A stretch of 64,000 bases of DNA from JAHIKV01 sp965195225. Lineage in GTDB: Bacteria > Planctomycetota > Planctomycetia > Pirellulales > Thermoguttaceae. Made by a program: the position numbers and the translations under genes. The notes beneath the pieces were generated by a model. The model was not told the origin of the DNA. It saw only the letters and a list, made by a program, of their open reading frames with translations, and searched no databases. The stretch lies in NCBI GenBank assembly GCA_965195225.1, contig CBDAFL010000168.1, forward strand, positions 1 to 64,000, written 5' to 3'. Shown in pieces: positions 42,224-50,127 of this stretch. The number at the start of each line of letters is the position of its first letter. Position 1 is the stretch's first letter.

Positions 42224-42418
42224 CTAATTTGACCCGTTGTCGGTCGGTTTGCCAGATTGCCACAGTGCGACCCCACCCCAGCAAATTGCGAGTCCAACCA
42301 TGTAGAGGCCGATGGATGTCCATAATCCATAATTGATTTCCTTGGTGGACGCGGCTACGATTAGGCCCGCCAGAAAAACGACTACAGCGGCAACTTTTTT
42401 TCCTGTGATTTGATTCAT
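42224..42418 (-). CDS. Small membrane protein
   Basis: A 64-aa protein with two hydrophobic segments (VAAVVVFLAGLIVAAST and LWTSIGLYMVGLAICWGGVAL). AGGAG lies nine bases before the ATG. No family is recognised; a second small membrane gene is 350 bases further along. Confidence 0.65.
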   Translation of the reverse strand: MNQITGKKVAAVVVFLAGLIVAASTKEINYGLWTSIGLYMVGLAICWGGVALWQSGKPTDNGSN

Positions 42419-42490
42419 TGCGTGGCTCCTCTAACCTAATCAACATTTTCCGTGTCAGAGTCCAAGGGGTTTCATTTGTATATTCTGTTT

Positions 42491-43993
42491 TCAGCGTCCA
42501 AACGCCAATGTGCTAATCGCCTCATCCATCAGAGGCAGGTTCGCAGTGAAAAATGCTTCTCCAGAATCAGATATGGCAGATACCGTATACAAGGTTGATC
42601 CTTGGATGAAGTGGTAGTGCTTGGCAAGGCTCCTGGCTTGTGGCGGTGCTGTGATCTCGACCGTGTTCCACACGGCGTCCTTCGATCCAATCTTAGCGGT
42701 TCCTGAGCCTCTGCGCTTCAGTGAGAAGTCCTGATATTGTTTTTGAAAGACTTCCCACGCCACGTCTACAGTCAATTCTTCCTTGGATGGTTTGTATGGC
42801 AGTTTGTATCCTGCTATTACGATCAGCGCAATGTTGTCGGACGAATCGCGGTAAACGGCTTTGATGATTGTCTCTGGATTGGAGGATTTCTTGACGGTCC
42901 AGCCAGACGGAAAGGTAATCGAAAAGCCATGAGACGTATCGAAATAGGGTTCCCCTGCAAGATCAGATCGTCCCGGCGCGGTGGTTCCCTTCGGTTGTGG
43001 CATTACCGTCTGCTGACGAGTGCTGGAGGGAGCTATCCGTGAGTGCGAATCCTGTAGCCATCGCTGGTACTTACGGTCAAACGCAGCGAGCAGTTTGTCT
43101 GCATCCATGTGACGTAACGCCCATTGATGTGTCAGCCTCTCAAACTCATGCTGGAGAGCAGCAAACTCTGGGCCTTCAGGTTCTTCGAGCTGTTTCATTC
43201 GAGCCAGAACCGCCTGTATCTCTGGGCTCGCGACAAGCTCTTTGCGAAGCTCCGCACGCATCTCTTGAATCCACCCGCTCATCACCTGTTGCTCCGGAAG
43301 CGGCTGTCCCTGGTGGTCGTCCACCCAATCGAGAATCAGTTGCTCAAACGTCCGTTGGTGTTCCGTCACCCCCTGAAGTTTTTCAAACCGCTCTTTCGCC
43401 TCGTTTTTGGACTTCTCAAACATCTCCGGCGAAATATCTATAGGCGGCCCCCCGGCCTCAATTTGCTCGGCTAACGGATAGTCCTTCCAGAAGTCCTGCC
43501 TCTGCCTTTCCTCTTCTCTTTTGGCTTTTCTTCTGGCGTTTTCGACGACAAGGAATGAGCACCCTTTCATCAGCCCCACGACTACTATCACCGTTACGGC
43601 GAGTTTGACCGCGTTCAGCCACATCCCCACTTTGGCCCTCCGCTCTTTGCGTTCCCACTCATCACAAATCTTGTCGTATTCGTTGTTGACTGCCGCCGCG
43701 CGAAGGCCGTGGCGAATCGAACTCTCGCCGCTGACGCCCCTACTTGGCGCGCCGGACTCCGGTACCGGCGGAGGTCCCGGCGGAGACGCGCCCGGTGAAG
43801 ATGAAGGTGGAGCCGTGGATTGCTGGAATAAACCCCGGACGTGCTCAGCGCGTACCCAGCGGCCACTATCGCCCTGACGCACCAACGTATCGGGCCTGAC
43901 GATGCCAGCTTCAGCCAGCCGGTGCAGTTCCCTCGAATCGACCGGTCCTGACTGCTGGCCCTCGCTGGTCTGATAGAACCACTGAATAGCCAT
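42491..43993 (-). CDS. GYF_2-domain membrane protein
   Basis: A 500-aa protein. The N-terminus is a GYF_2 domain (MAIQWFYQTSEGQQSGPVDS ... AGIVRPDTLVRQGDSGRWVRA) known to bind proline-rich or membrane partners in bacteria. A Pro/Ser-rich linker, one membrane segment (VKLAVTVIVVVGLMKGCSFLVV, about 140-160), and a long charged helical stretch follow. The C-terminal part (EPYFDTSHGFSITFPSGWTV ... IALIVIAGYKL) resembles PsbP/LpqN-like domains. It is the largest cargo gene and the first expressed from the right end. Start at 43993 gives the GYF domain at the very N-terminus. Confidence 0.8.
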   Translation of the reverse strand: MAIQWFYQTSEGQQSGPVDSRELHRLAEAGIVRPDTLVRQGDSGRWVRAEHVRGLFQQSTAPPSSSPGASPPGPPPVPESGAPSRGVSGESSIRHGLRAAAVNNEYDKICDEWERKERRAKVGMWLNAVKLAVTVIVVVGLMKGCSFLVVENARRKAKREEERQRQDFWKDYPLAEQIEAGGPPIDISPEMFEKSKNEAKERFEKLQGVTEHQRTFEQLILDWVDDHQGQPLPEQQVMSGWIQEMRAELRKELVASPEIQAVLARMKQLEEPEGPEFAALQHEFERLTHQWALRHMDADKLLAAFDRKYQRWLQDSHSRIAPSSTRQQTVMPQPKGTTAPGRSDLAGEPYFDTSHGFSITFPSGWTVKKSSNPETIIKAVYRDSSDNIALIVIAGYKLPYKPSKEELTVDVAWEVFQKQYQDFSLKRRGSGTAKIGSKDAVWNTVEITAPPQARSLAKHYHFIQGSTLYTVSAISDSGEAFFTANLPLMDEAISTLAFGR

Positions 43994-44468
43994 GTGAGAG
44001 CCCTGTCTTTCTGCCAGGCCCGGCCGGGGATTGCCGTCGAAAGACAGGGAGAACAACAGCCCCCCCGGCCCGGTTTCGGCCCGCCGAAGAGCGACTTCAA
44101 CAAGCACCCGGCAACGCTCAGTATACCCAGAGCGGACGACTCATGCGAGGGGTGTCCGAAAACCCCCGTTAAGCCCTCGCGCGCGTGTGCGTGTGCGAGA
44201 ACACACCGAAACGCGGCCCCACACACGCCGTTACTTAACCCTTAGGCCATCTTCCGTTCCTTTGTCCGTACAACAAATCTACCTATGTTGTGGGCGCTTA
44301 CACACACTTTAAGTAGCCAGCGCCAATAACCTTATTGACAGTAGAGGTGGGGTTAACTACGTACTACTGAGACGAGAAGGGGTGGGGTCCGGGCAACAAA
44401 TGGGGAAATCCGCCGGGGTCCCAAGGCCACCGCCCGCAGCCGTCGGCATCGTCTCTTGTCCGTTGCGG
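43994..44468. other. Right-end spacer of the element
   Basis: No gene is supported in 475 bases between the GYF_2 gene and the alternative integrase tail. The sequence has alternating CGCGCGTGTGCGTGTGCG near 44180-44200. Confidence 0.45.
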
Positions 44469-44670
44469 TCATCGGTCAGCCCTCCCCACCGTCCCGTCGG
44501 CGGCCGTCACCATCGTCACGATGTCCGTCTTGATTGCTTCGGACAGCGTCGGCCATGCCGCGACGACGGCGGCCAAGTCGGGGGGAAGTGTGCCGTTTCG
44601 TGCGCCGACTGCACCGGATTCCGCACCGCCTGTTTCGGAAAACGGCGTATTTCCCGAGGAAAACGGGGTA
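44469..44670 (-). other. Alternative C-terminal tail of the integrase (used only on the circular form)
   Basis: On the minus strand, the att core at 44693-44671 reads VGDGGLE in the same frame as the integrase end, and the frame continues with TPFSSGNTPFSETGGAESG, then AVGARNGTLPPDLAAVVA and AWPTLSEAIKTDIVTMV to a TGA at 44469. In the excised circle this frame would be joined to residue 422 of the integrase. The tail reads like a real protein helix, not random translation. Confidence 0.7.
44609..44628. promoter_or_regulatory. Candidate arm-type integrase site, right end
   Basis: CTGCACCGGATTCCGCACCG, differing in one base from 36137-36156, lies 42 bases inside the right att core. In the minus strand it encodes GGAESGAV of the alternative integrase tail. 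Confidence 0.5.
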
Positions 44671-44693
44671 GGTTCGAGTCCGCCATCGCCCAC
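44671..44693. repeat. attR core
   Basis: Exact 23-base copy of 36015-36037. It stands outside any tRNA gene, as expected for the far end of an element inserted in a tRNA 3' end. Confidence 0.95.
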
Positions 44694-44874
44694 TTTCCTC
44701 ACCACCCGGGGGCTGTTAGCAGCCGACTATTGTTCGCAACATTGTTCTCCGGCACTCAATAGCCGTCTCTTGATAACACGGCGATTCCACTTTATACTCC
44801 ATTCATCCGACATTTGCTCACTTGAACGACATGGCGACGATTTTCGTTTCCGGTCCCTGTCCATTGCCTCTCGA

Positions 44875-45345
44875 ATGAACCAACCAATAGCCGGCGTGAT
44901 GCCGCCGGAAGTGACGGAAGTTACCTGCAAAGTGGTTTGGCCGACCATCGGCGCTACCCGCGCCGGCCGGCTCGTGGGACGGTTGGCCGCCGTGCGTTTC
45001 GGGGTGGGCGAGTTCTTCACCCTGGGAAAGCTGCTGGCCGTGGCCTCGATTCCCTTGAGCCTGGCCGTGTTCGCCTGGCAACTGATGCCCTTCGTCTGCC
45101 GTCGCTACGCACTGACCAATCGGCGGATCATCATCCGCAAGGGGCTAATGCCGATCGACGAGCGTTGGCTCTCCCTGGACGAGTTCGACTCGATCGAGGT
45201 CGAATCCTTGCCCGGCCAACATTGGCTGCACGCCGGCGAGCTGATTTTCAAGCGGGCCGGCGCCGAGGCGCTTCGCCTGTCGGGCGTCTCGCGTCCCGAG
45301 GTCTTCCGCCACGTCTGTCTGACGGCCCAAAGCGCCCTGCGCTAA
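44875..45345 (+). CDS. PH-domain (DUF304/bPH2) membrane protein
   Basis: A 156-aa protein. FTLGKLLAVASIPLSLAVFAWQL is a membrane segment followed by the bacterial PH-domain signature CRRYALTNRRIIIRKGLMPIDERWLSLDEFDSIEV and IFKRAGAEALRLSGV. The start at 44875 gives a compact protein; the longer frame runs into att sequence. It is the first native gene right of the element. Confidence 0.85.
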   Translation: MNQPIAGVMPPEVTEVTCKVVWPTIGATRAGRLVGRLAAVRFGVGEFFTLGKLLAVASIPLSLAVFAWQLMPFVCRRYALTNRRIIIRKGLMPIDERWLSLDEFDSIEVESLPGQHWLHAGELIFKRAGAEALRLSGVSRPEVFRHVCLTAQSALR

Positions 45346-45360
45346 CCCGGACTATTCTTA

Positions 45361-46248
45361 TTACAACAGCGCCGTGCTGAAATACCGTTCCGCGCGGTCG
45401 GGCAAAACGGTGGCGATTTTGCCGGGCCGGTGTTTGGCCACCTGACGGGCGGCCCAGACGTTGGCGCCCGACGAGATGCCAACCAGCAGCCCCAGATCGC
45501 GGCCCAACTGCCGGGTAGTTTCGATGGCGTCTTCGTCGGTTACTTCCAAGACCTCGTCGACCAGCGAAACATCGAGCACGGCCGGGATGAATCCGTCGCC
45601 GATGCCCTGTATCTGGTGTAGTCCCGGCTCGTGTCCCAACAGTGCCGCGACGTCCTTAGGCTCGACGGCCACGATATGCGCGTCCGGCTTGTGTTGTTTG
45701 AGAAATTTGCCGACGCCTTGCAGTGTTCCGCCGCTGCCCACGCCGGCGACGAAACAGTCGATTTCTCCGCCCATCTGCCGCCATAGCTCGTGGGCGGTGT
45801 TTTCATAGTGGCAGCGTGGATTGTCGGGGTTCTCAAACTGTTGAGGGACGAATACCCGCGGGTCGGCCTCCGCCATCTCGCGGACCCGGCGCAATGCCCC
45901 GTCGATGCTCTCTTCGTCCGGCGTCAGGATCAATTCGGCGCCCAAGGCGCGGATGATCTTCTTGCGCTCCTCGCTCATTCCTTGCGGCATGACGATGCGC
46001 ACGTGGTAGCCCTTGAGCCGGCCGATCATCGCCACGCCGATGCCCGTGTTGCCGCTGGTGGCCTCGACGACAATCGAGTCGGGCTTCAGGCGGCCGTCTC
46101 GTTCGGCTCCTTCGAGCATGGCCAGGGCCACGCGGTCCTTGATACTGCCGCCGGGGTTGAGGAACTCCGCCTTGGCGAATATGTTTTCGCCCTTCAACTG
46201 CACCAGCGGCGTGTTGCCGATCAGATCGAGGATGTTGTCGGTAAGCAT
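45361..46248 (-). CDS. cysK: Cysteine synthase (O-acetylserine sulfhydrylase)
   Basis: A 295-aa PLP enzyme. NTPLVQL, the PLP lysine in LNPGGSIKDRVALAML, the substrate loop VEATSGNTGIGVAMI, the phosphate-binding GVGSGGTLQGVG, and ISSGANVWAA are all in place. It forms cysteine from O-acetylserine and sulfide in the cytoplasm. CysK and CysM cannot be separated with certainty by eye. It converges on the PH-domain gene. Confidence 0.93.
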   Translation of the reverse strand: MLTDNILDLIGNTPLVQLKGENIFAKAEFLNPGGSIKDRVALAMLEGAERDGRLKPDSIVVEATSGNTGIGVAMIGRLKGYHVRIVMPQGMSEERKKIIRALGAELILTPDEESIDGALRRVREMAEADPRVFVPQQFENPDNPRCHYENTAHELWRQMGGEIDCFVAGVGSGGTLQGVGKFLKQHKPDAHIVAVEPKDVAALLGHEPGLHQIQGIGDGFIPAVLDVSLVDEVLEVTDEDAIETTRQLGRDLGLLVGISSGANVWAARQVAKHRPGKIATVLPDRAERYFSTALL

Positions 46249-46275
46249 GGGACTTGCAAAAAGGATGTGAGTACG

Positions 46276-46335
46276 AAAAGGAACATCACTGATTATCGGT
46301 TATCTAGTTTGCCAGAATCAGCGATGTTCCCTTTT
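46276..46335. repeat. AAAAGGAACATC inverted repeat
   Basis: Near-perfect arms (AAAAGGAACATCACTGATT and AATCAGCGATGTTCCCTTTT) flank a 21-base loop. It looks like a small non-autonomous element or a hairpin at the 5' side of cysK. Confidence 0.8.
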
Positions 46336-46725
46336 CTGTCCCGCGTCGGAGGTAACGTTCGCATGATTTTCGGTGGGAAAAGCGATTTTTCGCCCGCCAT
46401 AGCCCCTAGCGAAAAAGTGCGTAAATACCGATGGCCAGAAAACAGCCTTTTTCTAGGCGTTTTCGGCTGGTAGAATGACCTCGTTACGCATACCCCGCAG
46501 GAGGGGTGGTGCGAAAAGTTTCGCGACCTGTCGCCACAAACCGATGTTGTTATTCAAGTTAAGGTCGATTTTCCGGTCTGAATTAACTGGAAAAAATTTC
46601 TGAAATCGCCAACTAATTCTTACGTCGATTCGTCGAGGGCCGCCGATGCGTTCAAACCGCTTAAAACCGGGGCTATTCATTCCGCTTTGGCGGCCGTGCT
46701 TAAAACGTAACCCCAGTTTAACCTC

Positions 46726-46760
46726 AGGTTGATTAACCTGGTATACCGGGTTAATTAACC
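46726..46760. promoter_or_regulatory. Pair of GGTTAATTAACC-type palindromes
   Basis: AGGTTGATTAACCT (46726-46739) and the perfect GGTTAATTAACC (46749-46760) are spaced 22 bases centre to centre, about two helical turns. They could be operators for the downstream restriction-modification gene, although they lie 400 bases away. Confidence 0.35.
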
Positions 46761-46916
46761 TGGGTGCGCGGGGTTAAATTGGCCCCGAAAAACCAATTGA
46801 GCGCGCAAAAACCGGTTTGGACGTTTTTCTGGAAAGTTCGCGCACAATTGGGTGTGCAAATTGGTCCCCTCTCCCTTCGGGAGAGGGTTAGGGTGAGGGC
46901 GTCGGATGGCAAGCGC

Positions 46917-46942
46917 GGGTGCCACTGGCGCCTCGCCAGTGC
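46917..46942. repeat. GGTGCCACTGGCG hairpin
   Basis: Single-hairpin relative (CACTGGCG-CCT-CGCCAGTG) of the larger GGGTGGCAC palindromes. Confidence 0.75.
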
Positions 46943-47158
46943 TAACACGCATTTCTCACCATGGTGGGGCAGACATTCCTGTCTGCCCTAGAAATCATGG
47001 CAAATATGGCAGACAAGAATGTCTGCCCCACCGAACACACTGTTGTCGATTCGCCCCGTGTGGTGAAAAATGCGGGCTAATTGCCGGTAGCGGGGCTAAC
47101 CGCTATACTTTGTGTCACCGGTGTCCCAAAAGTCTCTTTTTTGAGTGAACCGCTTCAC

Positions 47159-49954
47159 ATGCCGCTCTCTTGGAACGAAATCCGCCAGAACGCGATTGCC
47201 TTTTCCCGCGAATGGGTAGGCGCGAAAAGCGAGAGCGCCGAGAAACAGACATTCTGGAACGAATTTTTCCAGGTCTTCGGCATCCGTCGCCGAACGGTAG
47301 CCACGTTCGAGGAACCGGTGAAAAATATCTCCGGCGATTACGGCCGGATCGATCTCTTCTGGCGCGGAATGTTGCTCGTCGAGCACAAGAGTAGAGGCAA
47401 CGATTTGGGTAAGGCCGAGTCGCAAGCCTTTCGCTACATCCAGGATCTCGCGCGGGAGGGCCGGCATGACGAAGTGCCTCGCTATGTGATCGTTTCCGAT
47501 TTCGCCCGGATCGCGTTGCACGATATAGAGCCGGACGATCGGCGAGAGGAACCTCTGCCCGGTCAGTCTCGTGTCGAGAGCATCGAGTCTCCGCTCGATG
47601 AGTTGCACTGCCATATTCACGATTTTGCCTTCATCCCGGGCTATAAGCAACACAGGTTTGAGGACCAGGATCCGATCAACCTCCGTGCCGTGCGGATTAT
47701 GGACGACCTGCACGATGCCTTGGAGGACGGCGGTTACAAAGGGCACGAACTCGAACGGTTTCTGGTGCGGGTGCTTTTCTGTCTGTTCGCCGAAGACACT
47801 GGTATTTTCGAGCGAGAGGCGTTCCATCTGTACATCGAGAACCGGACGCAGCCGGACGGCTCCGACTTGGGGCCGCAACTGGCGAGGATTTTCGAGATAC
47901 TCAACACGCCCCAGAACGAGAGGCAAAAGAACCTGGACGAAACGCTGGCCGCGTTCCCATACGTCAACGGCGAGCTTTTCGCCGAGCGGTTGAGGTTCGC
48001 CGACTTCAACCGCGACATGCGCAACAGCCTGCTGGCCTGTACGCGGTTTGACTGGTCGACCATCTCGCCGGCGGTGTTCGGCTCGTTGTTCCAGGGCGTG
48101 ATGGAGCCGCGCGAGCGCCGGCAGATCGGCGGCCACTACACCAGCGAACGCGACATCATGAAAGTGATCCGGCCGTTGTTTCTCGATAATCTCCGGGCGG
48201 AGTTTCAACGCATCAAGAGCAACAAGAGTCGGTTGAAGCAATTCCATCGGAAGCTGGCCGGGTTGAGCTTCCTCGATCCCGCTTGTGGTTGCGGAAACTT
48301 CCTGGTCATCGCCTATCGGGAACTGCGGTTGCTGGAAATGGAAGTTCTCGCGGCCATCAACGGCCGTCAGCGACAACTGGACATCCATAACCTCTCGCTG
48401 GTAGACGTGGACGCCTTCCATGGTATCGAGATCAGCGAATGGCCCGCCCGGATCGCCGAAGTCGCCATGTGGCTGATGGATCACCAGATGAACCTAAAGC
48501 TCTCGGAGGAGTTCGGGCAATACTTCGTCCGACTGCCGTTGCGGAAGAGTCCGAAGATCGTTCTGGGCAACGCCCTGCGTCTGGACTGGGCGGAGATTCT
48601 CCCGCCCGAGCGGTGCAGTTGCGTGCTGGGAAATCCGCCTTTCGTGGGTGGAAAGTACCAAACACCCGATCAACGCGCGGACATGAAAAACATTGCCGGC
48701 GATATCAAGGGGCACGGTTTGCTCGATTATGTGGCCGGTTGGTACATCAAAGCGGCAGAATACATTCAGGGCACTAAAATCGTCGTCTGCTTTGTCTCGA
48801 CAAACTCCATCACTCAGGGCGAACAAGTCGGTGCGCTGTGGAACCCGCTGTTTCAGCGTTTTGGGTTGAAAATCCACTTCTCCCACCGCACGTTTCCTTG
48901 GGAAAGCGAAGCCCGCGGAAAGGCGCATGTGCATGTGGTCATTATCGGATTCGCGGCCTTTGATATCGCAAAAAAACGCATCCATGAGTGTCATGATGGA
49001 AAACCCTCCGCTACTTGCGTGGAGAATATTAGTCCGTATCTGGTGGACGGTCCCGATCGGGCGGTAGTCAACCGCCGGAATCCAATTTGCGACGTTCCGC
49101 AAATCTGTTTTGGAAACCAACCTATTGACGGTGGACACTTGCTTCTCGATCGCGGAGAGAAAGCCGAGCTACTAGCCAAAGACCCCAATGCCAAAAAGTT
49201 CATCCGGCAATTTATCGGTGCTCGCGAATTTATCAATGGAAAAAAACGGTGGTGTCTTTGGCTTCGAGATACGACGCCCACCGAGCTTCGTTCCATGCCG
49301 GGAGTAATGCGCAGGGTTAAGGCTGTAAGGAAATTCCGCCTTGCAAGCAAGCGTCAGGCCACGCGCGAACTTGCGGTGACTCCGACTGAATTCGCCTTCA
49401 TCAGCCATCCGAACAAAACTTACCTGTTGATTCCTTCCGTGTCTTCGGAAAAACGCCGTTATATCCCGATGGCTTTCATGCCGGCAAGAGTTATTGCAAG
49501 CAATTTGTGCCTCATTATTCCTGGTGCAAAGCGATTTCATTTCGGCGTGCTGTCCTCGGCGATGCACATGGCCTGGGTGCGGCAAGCTGGAGGGCGATTG
49601 AAGTCTGATTATCGATATTCAAACAAACTCGTTTACAATAACTATCCTTGGCCGCAAGAGCCAAGCGAGAAGCAACGGGCGGCGGTCGAGACGGCGGCGC
49701 GGGTAGTGCTCGACGCGAGAAAAGAATTCCTCAAAGGTGGGGCGACGCTGGCCGATCTGTACGACCCGCTGGCAATGCCCCCGAAGCTGGTCAAGGCACA
49801 CGCCGCGCTGGATCGGGCCGTCGATCGCTGCTATCGAAGGCAACCATTTACCTCCGAACGCCAAAGGGTGGAATTCCTCTTCGCGCTCTACGAAAAGCTC
49901 ACTACCCCGCTGATCGCTGTCGGAAAGAAGAAACAACGTGCGAGGCGTGGTTGA
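47159..49954 (+). CDS. MmeI-like type IIL restriction-modification enzyme
   Basis: A 931-aa single-chain enzyme. The N-terminal nuclease domain has D65, nine residues, then E75-H-K77 (GRIDLFWRGMLLVEHKS), the same D-X9-EXK spacing as MmeI. A helical spacer leads to an N6-adenine methyltransferase with motif I DPACGCGNFLV (D373) and motif IV NPPF (N492, GNPPFVGG). The rest (about 620-860) holds the target-recognition domain. MmeI-family enzymes cut and methylate with one polypeptide, protecting one strand only, and need no separate methylase gene. Start at 47159 gives the family length (about 920). It stands alone, although a D12 methyltransferase is 3.6 kb downstream. Confidence 0.9.
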   Translation: MPLSWNEIRQNAIAFSREWVGAKSESAEKQTFWNEFFQVFGIRRRTVATFEEPVKNISGDYGRIDLFWRGMLLVEHKSRGNDLGKAESQAFRYIQDLAREGRHDEVPRYVIVSDFARIALHDIEPDDRREEPLPGQSRVESIESPLDELHCHIHDFAFIPGYKQHRFEDQDPINLRAVRIMDDLHDALEDGGYKGHELERFLVRVLFCLFAEDTGIFEREAFHLYIENRTQPDGSDLGPQLARIFEILNTPQNERQKNLDETLAAFPYVNGELFAERLRFADFNRDMRNSLLACTRFDWSTISPAVFGSLFQGVMEPRERRQIGGHYTSERDIMKVIRPLFLDNLRAEFQRIKSNKSRLKQFHRKLAGLSFLDPACGCGNFLVIAYRELRLLEMEVLAAINGRQRQLDIHNLSLVDVDAFHGIEISEWPARIAEVAMWLMDHQMNLKLSEEFGQYFVRLPLRKSPKIVLGNALRLDWAEILPPERCSCVLGNPPFVGGKYQTPDQRADMKNIAGDIKGHGLLDYVAGWYIKAAEYIQGTKIVVCFVSTNSITQGEQVGALWNPLFQRFGLKIHFSHRTFPWESEARGKAHVHVVIIGFAAFDIAKKRIHECHDGKPSATCVENISPYLVDGPDRAVVNRRNPICDVPQICFGNQPIDGGHLLLDRGEKAELLAKDPNAKKFIRQFIGAREFINGKKRWCLWLRDTTPTELRSMPGVMRRVKAVRKFRLASKRQATRELAVTPTEFAFISHPNKTYLLIPSVSSEKRRYIPMAFMPARVIASNLCLIIPGAKRFHFGVLSSAMHMAWVRQAGGRLKSDYRYSNKLVYNNYPWPQEPSEKQRAAVETAARVVLDARKEFLKGGATLADLYDPLAMPPKLVKAHAALDRAVDRCYRRQPFTSERQRVEFLFALYEKLTTPLIAVGKKKQRARRG

Positions 49955-50046
49955 CAGGCCGGCGGGGGGGGGGATCCACCAATACTGCGCTTGTACCAAA
50001 TCGCCGAATGGGCGACAATACGCCCTCCTTACGGATTCCGTGCGTG

Positions 50047-50067
50047 GGACAGGTTGACAGCCTGTCC
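50047..50067. repeat. GGACAGGTTGACAGCCTGTCC palindrome
   Basis: Near-perfect hairpin related to 12472-12492, between the restriction enzyme and the thioredoxin-protease gene. Confidence 0.7.
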
Positions 50068-50127
50068 TGCATAGCTAGCAAACGAAAATGGCGAAACGGA
50101 TTTCGCGCATCGACCAGGAGGGAACCG

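Larger units (their letters stand above)
36015..44693. mobile_element. Integrative element in tRNA-Val
   Basis: The element is bounded by a 23-base direct repeat, complete in the tRNA at the left and isolated at the right. Gene content, all on the minus strand: integrase next to the tRNA, XRE regulator, primase/D5-like ATPase, two small HTH proteins, then cargo. There are no conjugation, capsid or terminase genes, so it is likely a mobilisable or satellite-type element that uses a helper. Confidence 0.93.
46249..47158. other. Long spacer upstream of the restriction-modification gene
   Basis: No gene is supported in about 900 bases. It contains a 60-base inverted repeat (46276-46335), two small palindromes at 46726-46760, a CCCTCTCCC-type hairpin (46866-46888), a GTGCCACTGGCG hairpin (46917-46942) and a GGGGCAGACATTC/GAATGTCTGCCCC inverted repeat (about 46963-47030). 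Confidence 0.6.

Noticed and set aside
44521..44874. N-terminal extension of the PH-domain protein through the att core
   Set aside because: The extension reads through mobile-element sequence and the tRNA copy, and the natural start at 44875 gives the expected domain layout.
49648..50127. Upstream extension of the thioredoxin-protease gene
   Set aside because: It overlaps the 3' end of the restriction enzyme gene in another frame; AGGAGGG before 50128 marks the real start.
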